Assembly (NCBI GenBank): GCA_013151045.1
Contig: JAADIY010000042.1
Location: forward strand, 35,984 to 99,983
Direction: 5' to 3'
Origin: Gammaproteobacteria bacterium
GTDB taxonomy: Bacteria; Pseudomonadota; Gammaproteobacteria; GCA-2400775
DNA: 64,000 bases
Program-made: the position numbers and the translations under genes
The notes under the pieces: generated by a model
What the model saw: the letters and a program-made list of their open reading frames with translations, nothing else
What the model was told of the DNA's origin: nothing
Databases searched by the model: none
In this document: in pieces, positions 1 through 9,461 of the stretch
How positions within the stretch are numbered: the stretch's first letter is position 1
How the letters are laid out: every line of letters begins with the position of its first letter

Positions 1-287
1 GTATAGGACTACTCTAAGCAGACAAAATAACGAAACACGGTCAGACTAATAACCTAATATGCACCCAACAATCTTAATTAGACGATTGTTCTTTTTCAAT
101 ATTTTGATATTTAATCGTATTCGATATCAAGTTTTCGCTGATGAGTGCAACGCGACTCCTTCGTGAATTCAATTTCCCTCGCTGATCGCCAAGGAAAGCG
201 ATAGTATATTTTGACACGTAACGTCAAGAAAATGAATCAACATTACGTTGATCCGTTCGTGTTGTTAACTCGACTTGTTTAGCGAAT
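1..287. other. AT-rich non-coding stretch at window start
   Basis: I see no convincing gene, RNA or repeat here. It lies downstream of the minus-strand methyltransferase gene that ends at 288. Its left boundary is cut by the window. Confidence 0.4.
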
Positions 288-1136
288 TTAGTTCGCAGGT
301 TTTACAAACTTAAGCGTAAAACGATCACTTTCGCCAATCGCTAAATACTTTTCTTTGTCTTTATCTTCTAATTTCAAACGTGGTGGCAATGTCCATACAC
401 CTGCGGGATGATCTTTATCATCTTTGGCATTAGCATTCACTTCTGAGGTTTCTAGTAATTTAAAACCTGCTTTTTCAGCTTGCGCAATCGCTACATCTTG
501 ATTGACGTAACCCGAACCCGCTTTAGGGTCTTGTTCTGTGTCGGGGTTACCCCGGTGTTCTACCACGCCCAAAATGCCACCGGGCTTTAAGACTTTATAC
601 ATTGCAGCATACACGTCATCGGTTGTGCCGTTACTCATCCAGTTATGAATATTACGGAACGTTAACACTCTATCTACCGTACCGGCTGGCGCAATTTCTG
701 TCTTTTGTGGTGGTGCGAACGGAACAATTTTTACATTGCTGTATACGTCATTCGATTGCATCTTATCTTTAAACTTTTTCGCTGTTTTCTGAAAATACTC
801 AATACTCGACTCTGGATCCGCGCCGGCAGCATAGAATTTACCTTTGTCTTTTAAGTACGGCGCCAATACTTCGGTATACCACGCTCCGCCACCTGGTGAG
901 ATCTCAACCACTGTCATGTCAGGCTCTATGCCAAAAAAAGTCAGGGTTTCCAATGGATGCCGATATTGATCACGCGCTTTGTTTTTGTCTGAACGGTTAT
1001 CTCCCGCTAACACGCTCTGCAATAGGTCTTCACTCTCGCTATGATCATGAGCGAATACTGACGATGCAAGCAACATCCAGCCCACACTTAATATTATTGT
1101 CTTACTGATCATTTTCTTAGCTCTGTTTTCAATCAT
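288..1136 (-). CDS. Exported class I SAM-dependent methyltransferase-like protein
   Basis: This is a 282-residue protein with a hydrophobic N-terminal signal (about residues 13-29, ending in a plausible SVFAHD cleavage region), so it probably acts in the periplasm. The rest is a Rossmann-type methyltransferase fold. Motif I is VVEISPGGGAWYTEVLAPYL (about residues 76-95), and a later segment with VLKPGGILGVVEHRG fits the post-motif region. It resembles the family of predicted exported methyltransferases (COG4798 type). Substrate is unknown, and an exported SAM enzyme has an obvious cofactor-supply problem, so enzymatic activity is uncertain. It stands alone, with about 530 bp of non-coding DNA upstream. 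The family call is fairly sure, the function is not. Confidence 0.75.
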   Translation of the reverse strand: MIENRAKKMISKTIILSVGWMLLASSVFAHDHSESEDLLQSVLAGDNRSDKNKARDQYRHPLETLTFFGIEPDMTVVEISPGGGAWYTEVLAPYLKDKGKFYAAGADPESSIEYFQKTAKKFKDKMQSNDVYSNVKIVPFAPPQKTEIAPAGTVDRVLTFRNIHNWMSNGTTDDVYAAMYKVLKPGGILGVVEHRGNPDTEQDPKAGSGYVNQDVAIAQAEKAGFKLLETSEVNANAKDDKDHPAGVWTLPPRLKLEDKDKEKYLAIGESDRFTLKFVKPAN

Positions 1137-1138
1137 GA

Positions 1139-1672
1139 TTATCTCTCGGTTCGCATAAGGTGACTAACTATGACTTCAGCTATTGTTCTATAGGGTGGCT
1201 CTAAAAATGAAGATTTTTTCGTGAGCGCAAGGAAGCGCCATGCGCAGAGTCGTACTGAGATCCCTGCGGCATCATTAAGTACTTCTTCTCGTTGTTCAGG
1301 TCGCACTGACTGCGTGATACATGAGGATTCAAGCACGGAGCTGACGCCGCTATCGCGGAAAAAGACCATTTTAGAGGTGCCCTATATATTACACTCTGAA
1401 TATCGTATAAGTATTACAAATATTATGATTTATTTGTGCGTGCTGCCAGCTTCTTGCGTAGCGATAAAATATTTGGGCTTAGAGACAAATAGCCTCTCCT
1501 AATATTTATTTTTAGCTTATCTAATAATAGATAAAATAAGTAGGCTCACCTTACTCAGGATGACGTCCTTAGAAAGTGAAGACACACGCCTTAATTAAAT
1601 AAAGGAGCGTTCTTCACTATTTTGATGTTGTGCAGGCATTTAAACTTCTAAATAGAATAAAAAAATCGCTAA
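1139..1672. other. Long intergenic region with repeat-like sequence
   Basis: About 530 bp separate the methyltransferase start from the mcdB stop. Short overlapping open frames exist on both strands around 1139-1502, but they lack family resemblance and ribosome sites. The segment at 1210-1350 has the look of a dispersed intergenic palindromic-repeat remnant. An inverted repeat at 1575-1618 is listed separately. I do not support a gene here. Confidence 0.35.
1575..1618. repeat. Imperfect inverted repeat downstream of mcdB
   Basis: Arms AGTGAAG (1575-1581) and CTTCACT (1612-1618) match perfectly, and the inner bases pair partly around an AT-rich loop. It lies about 55 bp past the mcdB stop. 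It has no clean T-run on the minus strand, so it may be a transcript-end stabilising hairpin rather than a classical terminator. Confidence 0.4.
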
Positions 1673-1870
1673 CTAATCTGGCCAGCAGCGCGATGACAGT
1701 AAGAGTGATGACGTGTTTTCAGATGATGCTGTTTTACGTGGGCTTGCTTTCGCCTTTGTCGCCGGCTTAGCTAGTGGTGTTGCTGTATCTGTAGTTTGCT
1801 GTGTTTTAGCGCGGCGTAGACTCTGCGCCAGTTTAGAACCTGCATTAGAGCCAGTCTTAGAATCGGTCAT
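1673..1870 (-). CDS. mcdB: McdB-like carboxysome positioning adaptor
   Basis: This is a 65-residue, low-complexity protein rich in Lys, Thr, Ala and Ser, likely disordered, ending SSRCWPD. Its start overlaps the stop of the ParA-type gene by 4 bp (ATGA), so the two are translationally coupled. Known alpha-type McdB proteins are small and disordered, sit beside McdA, and carry an invariant Trp within the last few residues; here Trp is third from the end. McdB links carboxysomes to nucleoid-bound McdA and spaces them through the cell. The call rests on context and the C-terminal Trp, since the family has little sequence conservation. A second protein with the same ending lies at 12669-12851. 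Confidence 0.75.
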   Translation of the reverse strand: MTDSKTGSNAGSKLAQSLRRAKTQQTTDTATPLAKPATKAKASPRKTASSENTSSLLLSSRCWPD

Positions 1871-2499
1871 AATACCTCCTTAATAATTTCATCAATTTCT
1901 TCTGCGGCGGCTTCACCTCGCTTACCCATATCATAAACACTTGCGCCTTCTATCGCTGCATTACGATAAATCGCTCTGCGGCGGATGCCATTTTTCAGTG
2001 CGGGGATATCAAACTCTGTTAACGCTTCTTGCATTGATTTTGACAAGGCACTGCGAGGTTCTAGTTGGTTTATGATGATATGCGCTTTCAATGCTCGGTT
2101 ACGCATTTTCGCCTGTTCAATTGCATCAACTAAGCGAATACTCGCCCACAAATCGACTGGCGAGGGTAATACGGGAATCAATACCGTATCTGCGGTAGCT
2201 AATGCCAACGACATCGTGTCAGTTTCTAAGGTAGGCGGACAATCCATTACGACAAAATCGTAGTCTTGACTGAAGCGCTGTGCTTCTCGCGCTAAATTAC
2301 CGCCAATGGCGATGACTGATACAGGAAACTGCCTCTCATCGGGCGCCAAGCTACTCCACTGCCCTGCTGAACCTTGTGGATCAGCATCGATAACAAGCAC
2401 ACGGCCCCGCTTTGCCAAACCAGCGGCAAAATTCATACTGAGCGTGGTCTTTCCGGTACCACCCTTTTGATTTGCTATTGCAAAAACACGCGCTGACAT
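1867..2499 (-). CDS. mcdA: McdA, ParA/MinD-type carboxysome positioning ATPase
   Basis: This 210-residue ParA-family ATPase begins with the deviant Walker A motif NQKGGTGKTT (residues 9-18), including the signature lysine. It has a Walker A' region VLIDADPQGSAGQW and a Walker B region FVVMDCPPTLET. It is compact and lacks the N-terminal HTH of plasmid-type ParA, as expected for McdA. McdA binds the nucleoid as an ATP dimer and is displaced by McdB on carboxysomes, which distributes them. The downstream mcdB overlaps by 4 bp. The carboxysome and DAB genes begin about 950 bp away on the same strand, with one plus-strand gene between. A generic ParA-like cargo-positioning role is the alternative, but context favours McdA. 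Confidence 0.85.
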   Translation of the reverse strand: MSARVFAIANQKGGTGKTTLSMNFAAGLAKRGRVLVIDADPQGSAGQWSSLAPDERQFPVSVIAIGGNLAREAQRFSQDYDFVVMDCPPTLETDTMSLALATADTVLIPVLPSPVDLWASIRLVDAIEQAKMRNRALKAHIIINQLEPRSALSKSMQEALTEFDIPALKNGIRRRAIYRNAAIEGASVYDMGKRGEAAAEEIDEIIKEVL

Positions 2500-2730
2500 G
2501 CTGCGTTCCTATTATTTTTGGCTAATTCTAGCATGCTGCTGAAGGTTCTACTAAGTGCACCAGTAATAAGAAGTGAATAAAAGGAGAATAAATACCGTTA
2601 TAATCTATCATGCATCGAGCATTGATATATCATAGATAATTACAAATGATCAACATTGAACATCAGAATGCCTCTTTTGCCCTGTTTTCGAGTAATCTAG
2701 TCCTTATTTTCTCAATAATTCTTTAGTTTT

Positions 2731-3279
2731 ATGCACCGCCAAAAAGTCCTCAAATTACTCGATAACTACAAGACGCCTTTTATGGAAGAAATGGCTATGG
2801 TCCAGCGTGCGCAGCAGTTTGCTGAACTACACCCCAATTGCTTTGATCGTATCGATGAAGGTCACTTTACCGGTTCGGCTTGGGTACTCAATCCTGCGCG
2901 TACCCACACTATGATGTTGCTTCATGCAAAACTGAATATGTGGCTGCAACCTGGTGGTCACGCCGACGGCGATTCAGACATTACGCGCGTTGTGATGAAG
3001 GAGATTTCTGAAGAATCTGGTGTTGATATCGAAAACATTCATTTAATAAATGAGCAGATTTTTGATGTTGATATTCACACCATTCCTGCCAATCAGCATG
3101 ACCCTCGTCATCAACATTTTGATATTCGTTTTTTGGTCGAAATTGACGATGCTTTAGATATACCCGGCAACCATGAGTCGCATCAAATTGGTTGGGTGCC
3201 ACTTGAGCAAGTACCGCAATTTAATAATGCGCGTTCGTTCTACCGGATGTTGCAAAAAACCAGGCAAATACGTAACTAA
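2731..3279 (+). CDS. NUDIX hydrolase
   Basis: This 182-residue protein has a NUDIX box around residues 75-98: GGHADGDSDITRVVMKEISE followed by ESGVD. It matches the pattern of the family with a conservative Asp for the first Glu, and it keeps the EExxG core that binds the metal. NUDIX enzymes hydrolyse nucleoside diphosphates linked to another moiety; the substrate cannot be told from sequence. It is the only plus-strand gene inside the carbon-concentrating island and is divergent from mcdA across a 230-bp AT-rich gap. A terminator follows its stop. A role in carbon metabolism is not evident and it may be a bystander. Confidence 0.85.
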   Translation: MHRQKVLKLLDNYKTPFMEEMAMVQRAQQFAELHPNCFDRIDEGHFTGSAWVLNPARTHTMMLLHAKLNMWLQPGGHADGDSDITRVVMKEISEESGVDIENIHLINEQIFDVDIHTIPANQHDPRHQHFDIRFLVEIDDALDIPGNHESHQIGWVPLEQVPQFNNARSFYRMLQKTRQIRN

Positions 3280-3353
3280 AAAATTCCGGATTAAGCTCGA
3301 AAATCAAGCAGTTTTGTCTCTCTTATCCTGAGCATAAAATAACGTTTTATACT

Positions 3354-3389
3354 GCCGGCTTACATTGCGCAAGTCGGCTTTTTATTTTT
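3354..3389 (+). terminator. Rho-independent terminator after the NUDIX gene
   Basis: A stem GCCGGCT (3354-3360) pairs with AGTCGGC (3372-3378), with one G-T pair, and is followed directly by a T-rich run (3379-3389). It lies 75 bp past the NUDIX stop and faces the minus-strand PII-like gene. Confidence 0.7.
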
Positions 3390-3447
3390 AGTCTTGTAAC
3401 AACTAACTATCTATTAGATAGCTTAATTTATAATTTCAAACCAATCA

Positions 3448-3774
3448 CTAATTTTTAAACTTCACCATACGAGTCACTTGTATATCTGAAATAAAAATAA
3501 CGCCTGAGTGTTCATTATAGAAAGGCGCTAAACCCTCTAGGATAGGATCAACAAGCTCTTCTGGTACAGCAGCAATAATCATCACCAACACATCATCTTC
3601 GTTGAACATGATATGTCCTTCATGAAAGCCGTGACGCCCCTTACCTGATAAATTGTTAACAATGGTATAACCCTTGACGCCCGCACGATCGAGCATGTCA
3701 GTGGCAAACCCTTTATGTTCCCCATCTAAGATAATTTCAAGTTTCTTAACTGGGCTTAAATTAAGGTTTTTCAT
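3448..3774 (-). CDS. PII-like signalling protein of the DAB operon
   Basis: A 108-residue PII-fold protein that ends the dabB-NuoM-like-dabA operon; its start overlaps the dabA stop by 4 bp. The PII-type core is visible: a first beta strand KKLEIILDG, then GVKGYTIVNNLSGKGRHG leading to a T-loop region, and a second half with VLVMIIAAVPEELVDPILE. It lacks the classical uridylylation-type T-loop of GlnB. PII-like proteins are commonly linked to DAB and carboxysome loci; a carboxysome-associated PII (CPII) was reported to bind adenine nucleotides and bicarbonate. I infer that it gates DabAB according to nucleotide or bicarbonate state. It is clearly different from the second PII-like protein at 11177-11497. 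Confidence 0.8.
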   Translation of the reverse strand: MKNLNLSPVKKLEIILDGEHKGFATDMLDRAGVKGYTIVNNLSGKGRHGFHEGHIMFNEDDVLVMIIAAVPEELVDPILEGLAPFYNEHSGVIFISDIQVTRMVKFKN

Positions 3775-6700
3775 GATGCGCTGGACTCCTCAAGTAAGGT
3801 CTGTTCATTAACTGTGCTACACGGTTGGCTACGCCACTCGTCATCATCACCGTCATAAATATGAATTTCAGCTGTTTCTGGATCAACCACCATTAAACGA
3901 ACCCAGCCATTACGTACTAGATGTTTAACTGAAACAACGGCGTCTATCGCACGTTTGGCATGAGTAAGAGGCGCCTCTATAAGAGTAATAAGCCGTATCG
4001 GCTCATGATAAGGCAACCCTTTATCAAGCACCGTTTGTGATGGTAGACCTGTACGTAGATCACTTAGGTTACCGGTCATAACGCCAAAACGGCCAGCAAC
4101 ATTATGGTATGCCTTACTGCCGCTACCAAAGCCTTCATTGTCGACGGCTGAAAAGTAATGCTCCATATTAATCCACTGACCAACGACCAATGGTCCAGTG
4201 ATAATGTTCTCTAGCAATCGACGTTTTGGATCGATCCGATAATCGTATGAATGAAGAAAAGCTCTGCCATCCAAGTTTGCATCCTGAGTTAACTCACGAC
4301 GCCCGACAATGAAATAGGCATTACGCGATAATCCCCATTCCGGACGCACTTGCGACCAATCCACAGAGTTCCTTTGCGCCTTACGATAAGCCTCTATTGC
4401 ATCCATAGGCACCGGCTGTTGCTGCAAAGTAGGTAAACGTTCCTGCGCGCAAAGGTGTGACGCCGACGTTAGACCTTTGCGCAAGCGACCAAGATAAAAT
4501 AAATGTGAAGGTGGTATTTGGTCAAGATCAAATAACTCTATTTCGTCAGTCGTTGTATTGTGTTGCGCTGGGACAAAGCAAGCGTCATCTGGGATATCAA
4601 TACCTTGTTTGTGAAGGCGCCGACGCACTTCTGACTTATTACCCATTTGCGCTATCACCCGCGCACTAACTATGCCATGACTACCACCACAAGCGCCGCA
4701 ATCTAGGGCTGATTCATAGGGATTATTGTCCGAGGTGCTACCGTGACCAACTACCAAAATAAAGCGTGAAAAACCATCGGTCAAACCAATTGAGCTGAGT
4801 GCCTGAGCAACAAAATTAGTCTGTTCATCAAATGTAAAACCAATGCGGCCAAGCTGCTCAAGCTGAGAATCGGCGAATGAATTATTAATTTGATATACAT
4901 CACGTAGGCGTTCAACAAGCGTCTTAGTGCGGGTCGTGTCTGTGCCAAGCAATTGAGTAAGCTCGGTCAAATCCTCGCAGTTTCCTAGCGCACATTCGCG
5001 CAATCGGCGAATAATACTATCAGTGATATTTTCAGGCTTAAAATCGAGCTCTTGCTCTAGTGCTTTAATAATGACAGTACGTTGAACCGTACGCACTACT
5101 GAATCAGCTTGCTCTAAGGTAAGCTTATCTAACAGTAATAAGGTAGGTGGTTTCGTATGATCAAAGCGCTTACGCCAAGTATTGTAGGCTTTGGGTGCAA
5201 GGGTTTTACCTATCATATCCAAGCCAAACAATAGGCCAATCGCTTCTACCGTAACAAACGGCGTTAAGATAGATTCTTTTAAGTCGTGTAAAGCTTTTTC
5301 AAGCGTGCTCAATGCTGCCGCATCATTTGACGGAGCCGAAGGCGTCACTTCTAATACTAAGTTTTTCGGTGTCAATATGACAGGACAAAGATGGCTTTCA
5401 CTGCCTTTACCTAACTCCATAAAACTCAACGGCACACCAAAGAAACCCGCTATACCAAAGGTCTGATAATCACCTACACTCTCTAAAACCCGCCGAATAC
5501 GCTCAGAACGCACATCAATACAAAATAGCGACTGTACAAAGGGGCGTTTTTCACGCTTGATCGGTGGCGCAAGCTTAATATCGTCGGTTAAGCGCGTGAT
5601 GGCACATTCTTCCATACCACGAAGCCAACACATACCTTCTTGCTTTTCAAATTCACGCAAGGACTCTAACAGCATCGACAGGTCTTCGCCTGACAATGTC
5701 ATCAGCGCGTCCTTGTTGCCAGCTTGTTGCGCCAGTTGACGTAAACGTTCAGCCTGACGCGTTGCCTCATGTTGACGTTTCACTTGAATATATTCGTCAA
5801 AGACTTGCGCTATTTTTTTCTCAGCTTGTGTGGACAGTGCCATTTCGACTTTGTGAGCCATTACCGGCAAAACCTGCCCACTGTGCATTTCATGGCTCAG
5901 ATAAATTTCCTGCACCCGCGTTTCCATGGCTGAATTAATCGTGCTATTGGTATAAGCAATACGGTGCTTACCTTGCTCTTGCAATAAAGCCAGCGCTAGC
6001 GTCATGCGTATCGCGATGAAGTCGACCAAATCTCCAGGGTACTCATTACTCCAGTGGTAATGTTTAGCGCTAGAACGCCAGCGAATAAACCCCGCCCAAC
6101 CATGTAAGCGTGCAAGTTCGCGGGTAAAATAACTTGTCCAGCATTGTTCAGGAATTTCTAAAGCCTGCATTACATGGCTGATAACCCCCTCTGGACTATC
6201 ATCAACATCGAGTATTTCTTTTATGTGCAGTCGGCGCAGGAAGAATCTGACGTTGCGGCGAGCCACATGTCTCCAAGCAGCAAAAAAACCACGTTTACGC
6301 TCTGGCATAGACCAAACTGACTGCCCTTCATCAAAGAAATCAAGACAACTTTTCACCATTAACTCATCGAGGTCAGCACTAATCTCGGTGCCATAAAGCG
6401 CGTCTACCGATTCATAAACAGGTCGATCGCCCAATAATTGTTCACGCAATTGCTCAACAAGAAATTCTTCGCTAATATTAGCGCTACTTGAGAGCGCAAC
6501 ACCTGACAAGACAGCTTGCACATCATTGGCATCAGTCAATGTGTTTGCAAGCATAACTGGGTTTTCAGTCTTGGTAATTAGGGTGAGCAGCCAATGCTCA
6601 AGGTTTATTCCTGGGATATCAGGACGCGCTTTGACAAAGTCAGCAATAACCAGTTCGAGTTTCTTCTGATCAATTTTCCCCTTCGCCAGATAATCTTGAT

Positions 6701-6902
6701 AAATACGGCGGTGTAGAAAACTATCAGCATGAAATATTTTGCTGCCTTTTTCCACTGCTTCAGCAAAAGGCAGATGCTCCAAACCATGCAATGGATTGTG
6801 ATGAATAAATGAGCGCATAGGCCAGAAAAAAGGTACTGGCTCTGCTGCCACATAAATCATGGAGCGTATTTTTAATTTTTCACCTAAGGCAAGACTCATC
6901 AC
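3771..6902 (-). CDS. dabA: DabA, zinc-dependent CO2-hydrating subunit of the DAB inorganic carbon pump
   Basis: This is a 1043-residue DUF2309/UPF0753 protein. DabA is a cytoplasmic beta-carbonic-anhydrase-like subunit thought to make vectorial CO2 hydration possible, driven by the cation gradient used by DabB. The predicted zinc and active-site residues are visible: Cys461 and Asp463 in SLFCIDVRSERIRR, His720 in VVGHGS, and Cys735 in ALDCGACGG. The 15-residue His-Cys spacing matches that of the studied Halothiobacillus DabA (524/539). The Asp-His distance (257) is larger than in that shorter protein, consistent with an insertion between the halves. The gene overlaps its neighbours by 4 bp on both sides, so it is coupled to the NuoM-like gene upstream and the PII-like gene downstream. 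Confidence 0.93.
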   Translation of the reverse strand: MMSLALGEKLKIRSMIYVAAEPVPFFWPMRSFIHHNPLHGLEHLPFAEAVEKGSKIFHADSFLHRRIYQDYLAKGKIDQKKLELVIADFVKARPDIPGINLEHWLLTLITKTENPVMLANTLTDANDVQAVLSGVALSSSANISEEFLVEQLREQLLGDRPVYESVDALYGTEISADLDELMVKSCLDFFDEGQSVWSMPERKRGFFAAWRHVARRNVRFFLRRLHIKEILDVDDSPEGVISHVMQALEIPEQCWTSYFTRELARLHGWAGFIRWRSSAKHYHWSNEYPGDLVDFIAIRMTLALALLQEQGKHRIAYTNSTINSAMETRVQEIYLSHEMHSGQVLPVMAHKVEMALSTQAEKKIAQVFDEYIQVKRQHEATRQAERLRQLAQQAGNKDALMTLSGEDLSMLLESLREFEKQEGMCWLRGMEECAITRLTDDIKLAPPIKREKRPFVQSLFCIDVRSERIRRVLESVGDYQTFGIAGFFGVPLSFMELGKGSESHLCPVILTPKNLVLEVTPSAPSNDAAALSTLEKALHDLKESILTPFVTVEAIGLLFGLDMIGKTLAPKAYNTWRKRFDHTKPPTLLLLDKLTLEQADSVVRTVQRTVIIKALEQELDFKPENITDSIIRRLRECALGNCEDLTELTQLLGTDTTRTKTLVERLRDVYQINNSFADSQLEQLGRIGFTFDEQTNFVAQALSSIGLTDGFSRFILVVGHGSTSDNNPYESALDCGACGGSHGIVSARVIAQMGNKSEVRRRLHKQGIDIPDDACFVPAQHNTTTDEIELFDLDQIPPSHLFYLGRLRKGLTSASHLCAQERLPTLQQQPVPMDAIEAYRKAQRNSVDWSQVRPEWGLSRNAYFIVGRRELTQDANLDGRAFLHSYDYRIDPKRRLLENIITGPLVVGQWINMEHYFSAVDNEGFGSGSKAYHNVAGRFGVMTGNLSDLRTGLPSQTVLDKGLPYHEPIRLITLIEAPLTHAKRAIDAVVSVKHLVRNGWVRLMVVDPETAEIHIYDGDDDEWRSQPCSTVNEQTLLEESSAS

Positions 6903-7654
6903 AAGTTACCAATTGAATAAGTTCCACTAATCACTAACAAAATTAGTATTACCGAATAGACCCATGTGCCGTTTAGACTAAGATCCGTTTTTACTTCATC
7001 TTGAGCTGGGCCAACTATAATGCCCTGCAGCAAGCGCGCGCCGGCCCAGCTCCATAGCAACCATATCACCGCGACAGTCACCGCCGCGAAAAATGAGTGA
7101 GGACTCAACCCTATAATTGCTGCCATCATGACCGAAAATCCCGGAAAAAAAGGTGTCGCAACAATCGCCAATACCACAAACACCAACACCCCACTGAGGC
7201 GCGGCAGACTTAATGCCAATCCACCGTACAAGCCGGTATAAGCTGCACCAAATCGCTTTTCCAACTCACCACTAAGCAGGACTAACAATGCAAGTGGCAC
7301 ACTCAATGCCAAGGCATATAACGCTACCTTAGAGAAATCAGTCTGTCCATCCATTAGCAACCAAAGAATTGCCCAAGTAGAGGTGGCGATAAAACTCGTC
7401 CAAACCCCCACTTCACGCAATGCTAAAGCTCTAAAAGCGTAAAGTAGCGCGCTACCCAATGCCCAAAAAATCACCCAGTCTGGTATCTCGACACTGGCAG
7501 TATGTGCGATAACAAGACCAATCTGAGGCCAAATTAATAACAATACCACTCGCAAATTAGCAATACGTATGCGCTGAAACACCTCATTAAAAACCATACT
7601 TAACGGAAATAGGGGTAAGAATAACCCGACAAGCAGCAACAAACCTTCAGTCAT
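6899..7654 (-). CDS. NuoM-like half-antiporter membrane protein of the DAB operon
   Basis: This 251-residue protein is almost wholly hydrophobic, with about seven to eight predicted membrane helices. The segment GGLALSLPRLSGVLVFVVLA followed by TPFFPGFSVMMAAI resembles the second discontinuous helix region of NuoM/NuoN/MrpD-type antiporter subunits, but the protein is only about half the normal length. It starts 1 bp after the dabB stop and overlaps dabA by 4 bp, so it must be made with them. I infer an accessory subunit that completes or stabilises the DabB cation channel. It could be a remnant of a larger subunit, but the intact frame and tight coupling argue against decay. Confidence 0.75.
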   Translation of the reverse strand: MTEGLLLLVGLFLPLFPLSMVFNEVFQRIRIANLRVVLLLIWPQIGLVIAHTASVEIPDWVIFWALGSALLYAFRALALREVGVWTSFIATSTWAILWLLMDGQTDFSKVALYALALSVPLALLVLLSGELEKRFGAAYTGLYGGLALSLPRLSGVLVFVVLAIVATPFFPGFSVMMAAIIGLSPHSFFAAVTVAVIWLLWSWAGARLLQGIIVGPAQDEVKTDLSLNGTWVYSVILILLVISGTYSIGNL

Positions 7655-7655
7655 G

Positions 7656-9338
7656 CTAACGCCACCTCAATAGAATATTGAGCCGTGAGGAGGCTTTGAG
7701 CAACATTCGCGTTAAGCTTGCGTAAATATCGATCATGTAGAACTCTCTAGAAACTAACGCATAAAAGCTAGTCCACAGTTGGCCTATTCTTTCTTGACCA
7801 GGCTTGCCATTTTGTTCTGAATAATATTTCCGTAACCAGCCGCCGACAATAACCACTGTAGTAAGAACAACCAACACATCAAACCAGAATATATCGATGC
7901 CCGCAGCAATATACATTTGCGAACTGAATTCCGGATCTGGGTATAAAAACGAATCAAAGGCGTGACTGATCAGCGCGTAGCCCAAAACAATGACCGCGAA
8001 AGACAAGACAATCACTCCCACCAAACGCCAAACATTTTGTGCACCCATACGATAGGTAGTAAATAGCAATTGCGCACCCGTTACCCAACCAAAAAAGAGC
8101 AATACGATTGCACCCTGTTTTTGGAAGAAGTCTTGAGCAACCAACCAATGAGCGAAAATTAATATGATAATCGGAACGATGAGGGTGATTCCCGCCATGA
8201 GCAACCAGGGCTGGTAACGCTTGGCAATACGGTGTTCTACAACAAAGGTATAAAGCCCGTCTTTAGGCACCCCGTCGCTTTTACGTGCCTCATTGATGAC
8301 AGTACCGGCACCAAGAAACAAGGTGCCTTTGAATAGTCCATGAGCGATCAAATGATAAATGGCTAGCGAAAATGCGCCAACGCCACATTCCATAATCATA
8401 AAACCCATTTGGCCCATGGTGGAATAGCCAAGTGCTTTCTTGATGTCATTTTGCGTCAGCATCAACACCGAACCAATGATCGCGGTCACCAATCCCACCA
8501 CAAACAGCAAGTGCAAAACACTGTCAGTATGAATAAATACTGTGGCAAAACGATTAATGAGAAACCCACCAGCGTTAACAATACCGGCGTGCATTAGCGC
8601 CGACACTGGCGTCGGGCCATCCATGGTGTAAGGCAACCAGGTATGGAGGAAAAACTGTGCAGAACGAGCAAACGCTGCGATTGCCAGTAATATTCCGACA
8701 AGCTCTTCTAGGGCAAAACCGAAATACTCATGGGCACCTGGGTTTTCCGTAATTTGGGCAAAAATATCCGCTAGCGTCCAAGTACCAAAAGCATGGAACA
8801 ACAATGCGGCAGCCAATACCAGAGCAATATCACCAATACGATAGGTAATCAATGTCCAGAAGGCATAACGGTAGGCGGTTTTACTACTCGAGTCGAAACC
8901 CAGCAAAAAGTACAGCAACACACCCACTAAGTGCCAAGCGACGATTAGAGTAAGCAAATCACCGGCGGCAACCATAATCAAAAGGCTTGCCGTCATTAGG
9001 TCCAGCAGCATAAAGAAGCGGCCGTAACCTTGTTCCTCAATCATATAGCGCACGGAGTACATCCGCACAATCAGACTGATACCAGCGATAAGCAGCCCCA
9101 TCAATGTGCTTAATGGATCGGCAAGTAAAATGCCCCAGGTGCCGCCAATGGCAACTTGGTTAGCATCGTTGCCACTCATGGCTTGCGCCAATAACACCGC
9201 TGCTATAACAAACGAGAATACTGCAAACGTTACGCTTAGTTTGGCCACTCGTTGGCCAAGTTGGCCGTAAGCAAGGTGATTAATTAAAGCTGCTAGTAGC
9301 GGCAACGTCGGTACTAAAATAATTAATAGTTGTTCCAT
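7656..9338 (-). CDS. dabB: DabB, NuoL/MrpA-type cation-transporting membrane subunit
   Basis: This 560-residue protein belongs to the proton-conducting antiporter family (NuoL/MnhA/NdhF). Typical landmarks are LLTLIVAWHLVGVLLYFLLG, the segment HTWLPYTMDGPTPVSALMHA with its conserved Lys/His region, and KKALGYSTMGQMGFM. DabB provides the cation path that energises DabA. It is the first gene of the dabB-NuoM-like-dabA-PII-like operon and has about 150 bp of non-coding DNA upstream, where an operon promoter may lie. Because NADH dehydrogenase genes are absent nearby and dabA follows, assignment to the DAB complex rather than complex I is secure. Confidence 0.92.
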   Translation of the reverse strand: MEQLLIILVPTLPLLAALINHLAYGQLGQRVAKLSVTFAVFSFVIAAVLLAQAMSGNDANQVAIGGTWGILLADPLSTLMGLLIAGISLIVRMYSVRYMIEEQGYGRFFMLLDLMTASLLIMVAAGDLLTLIVAWHLVGVLLYFLLGFDSSSKTAYRYAFWTLITYRIGDIALVLAAALLFHAFGTWTLADIFAQITENPGAHEYFGFALEELVGILLAIAAFARSAQFFLHTWLPYTMDGPTPVSALMHAGIVNAGGFLINRFATVFIHTDSVLHLLFVVGLVTAIIGSVLMLTQNDIKKALGYSTMGQMGFMIMECGVGAFSLAIYHLIAHGLFKGTLFLGAGTVINEARKSDGVPKDGLYTFVVEHRIAKRYQPWLLMAGITLIVPIIILIFAHWLVAQDFFQKQGAIVLLFFGWVTGAQLLFTTYRMGAQNVWRLVGVIVLSFAVIVLGYALISHAFDSFLYPDPEFSSQMYIAAGIDIFWFDVLVVLTTVVIVGGWLRKYYSEQNGKPGQERIGQLWTSFYALVSREFYMIDIYASLTRMLLKASSRLNILLRWR

Positions 9339-9461
9339 AACGCTAAACTATACCCAGTTAAAAAACTGTGTGAAATTTACAAACGCATAACGCCAATGTA
9401 TTAGCCTATTGCTACTATATTGCTGTGCTTCAGCCATTATCATTACCTACATATCCGTCCA

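Noticed and set aside
1139..1502. Overlapping open frames of 76 and 93 codons on opposite strands upstream of the methyltransferase
   Set aside because: No ribosome sites or family resemblance; the sequence looks like an intergenic repeat remnant.
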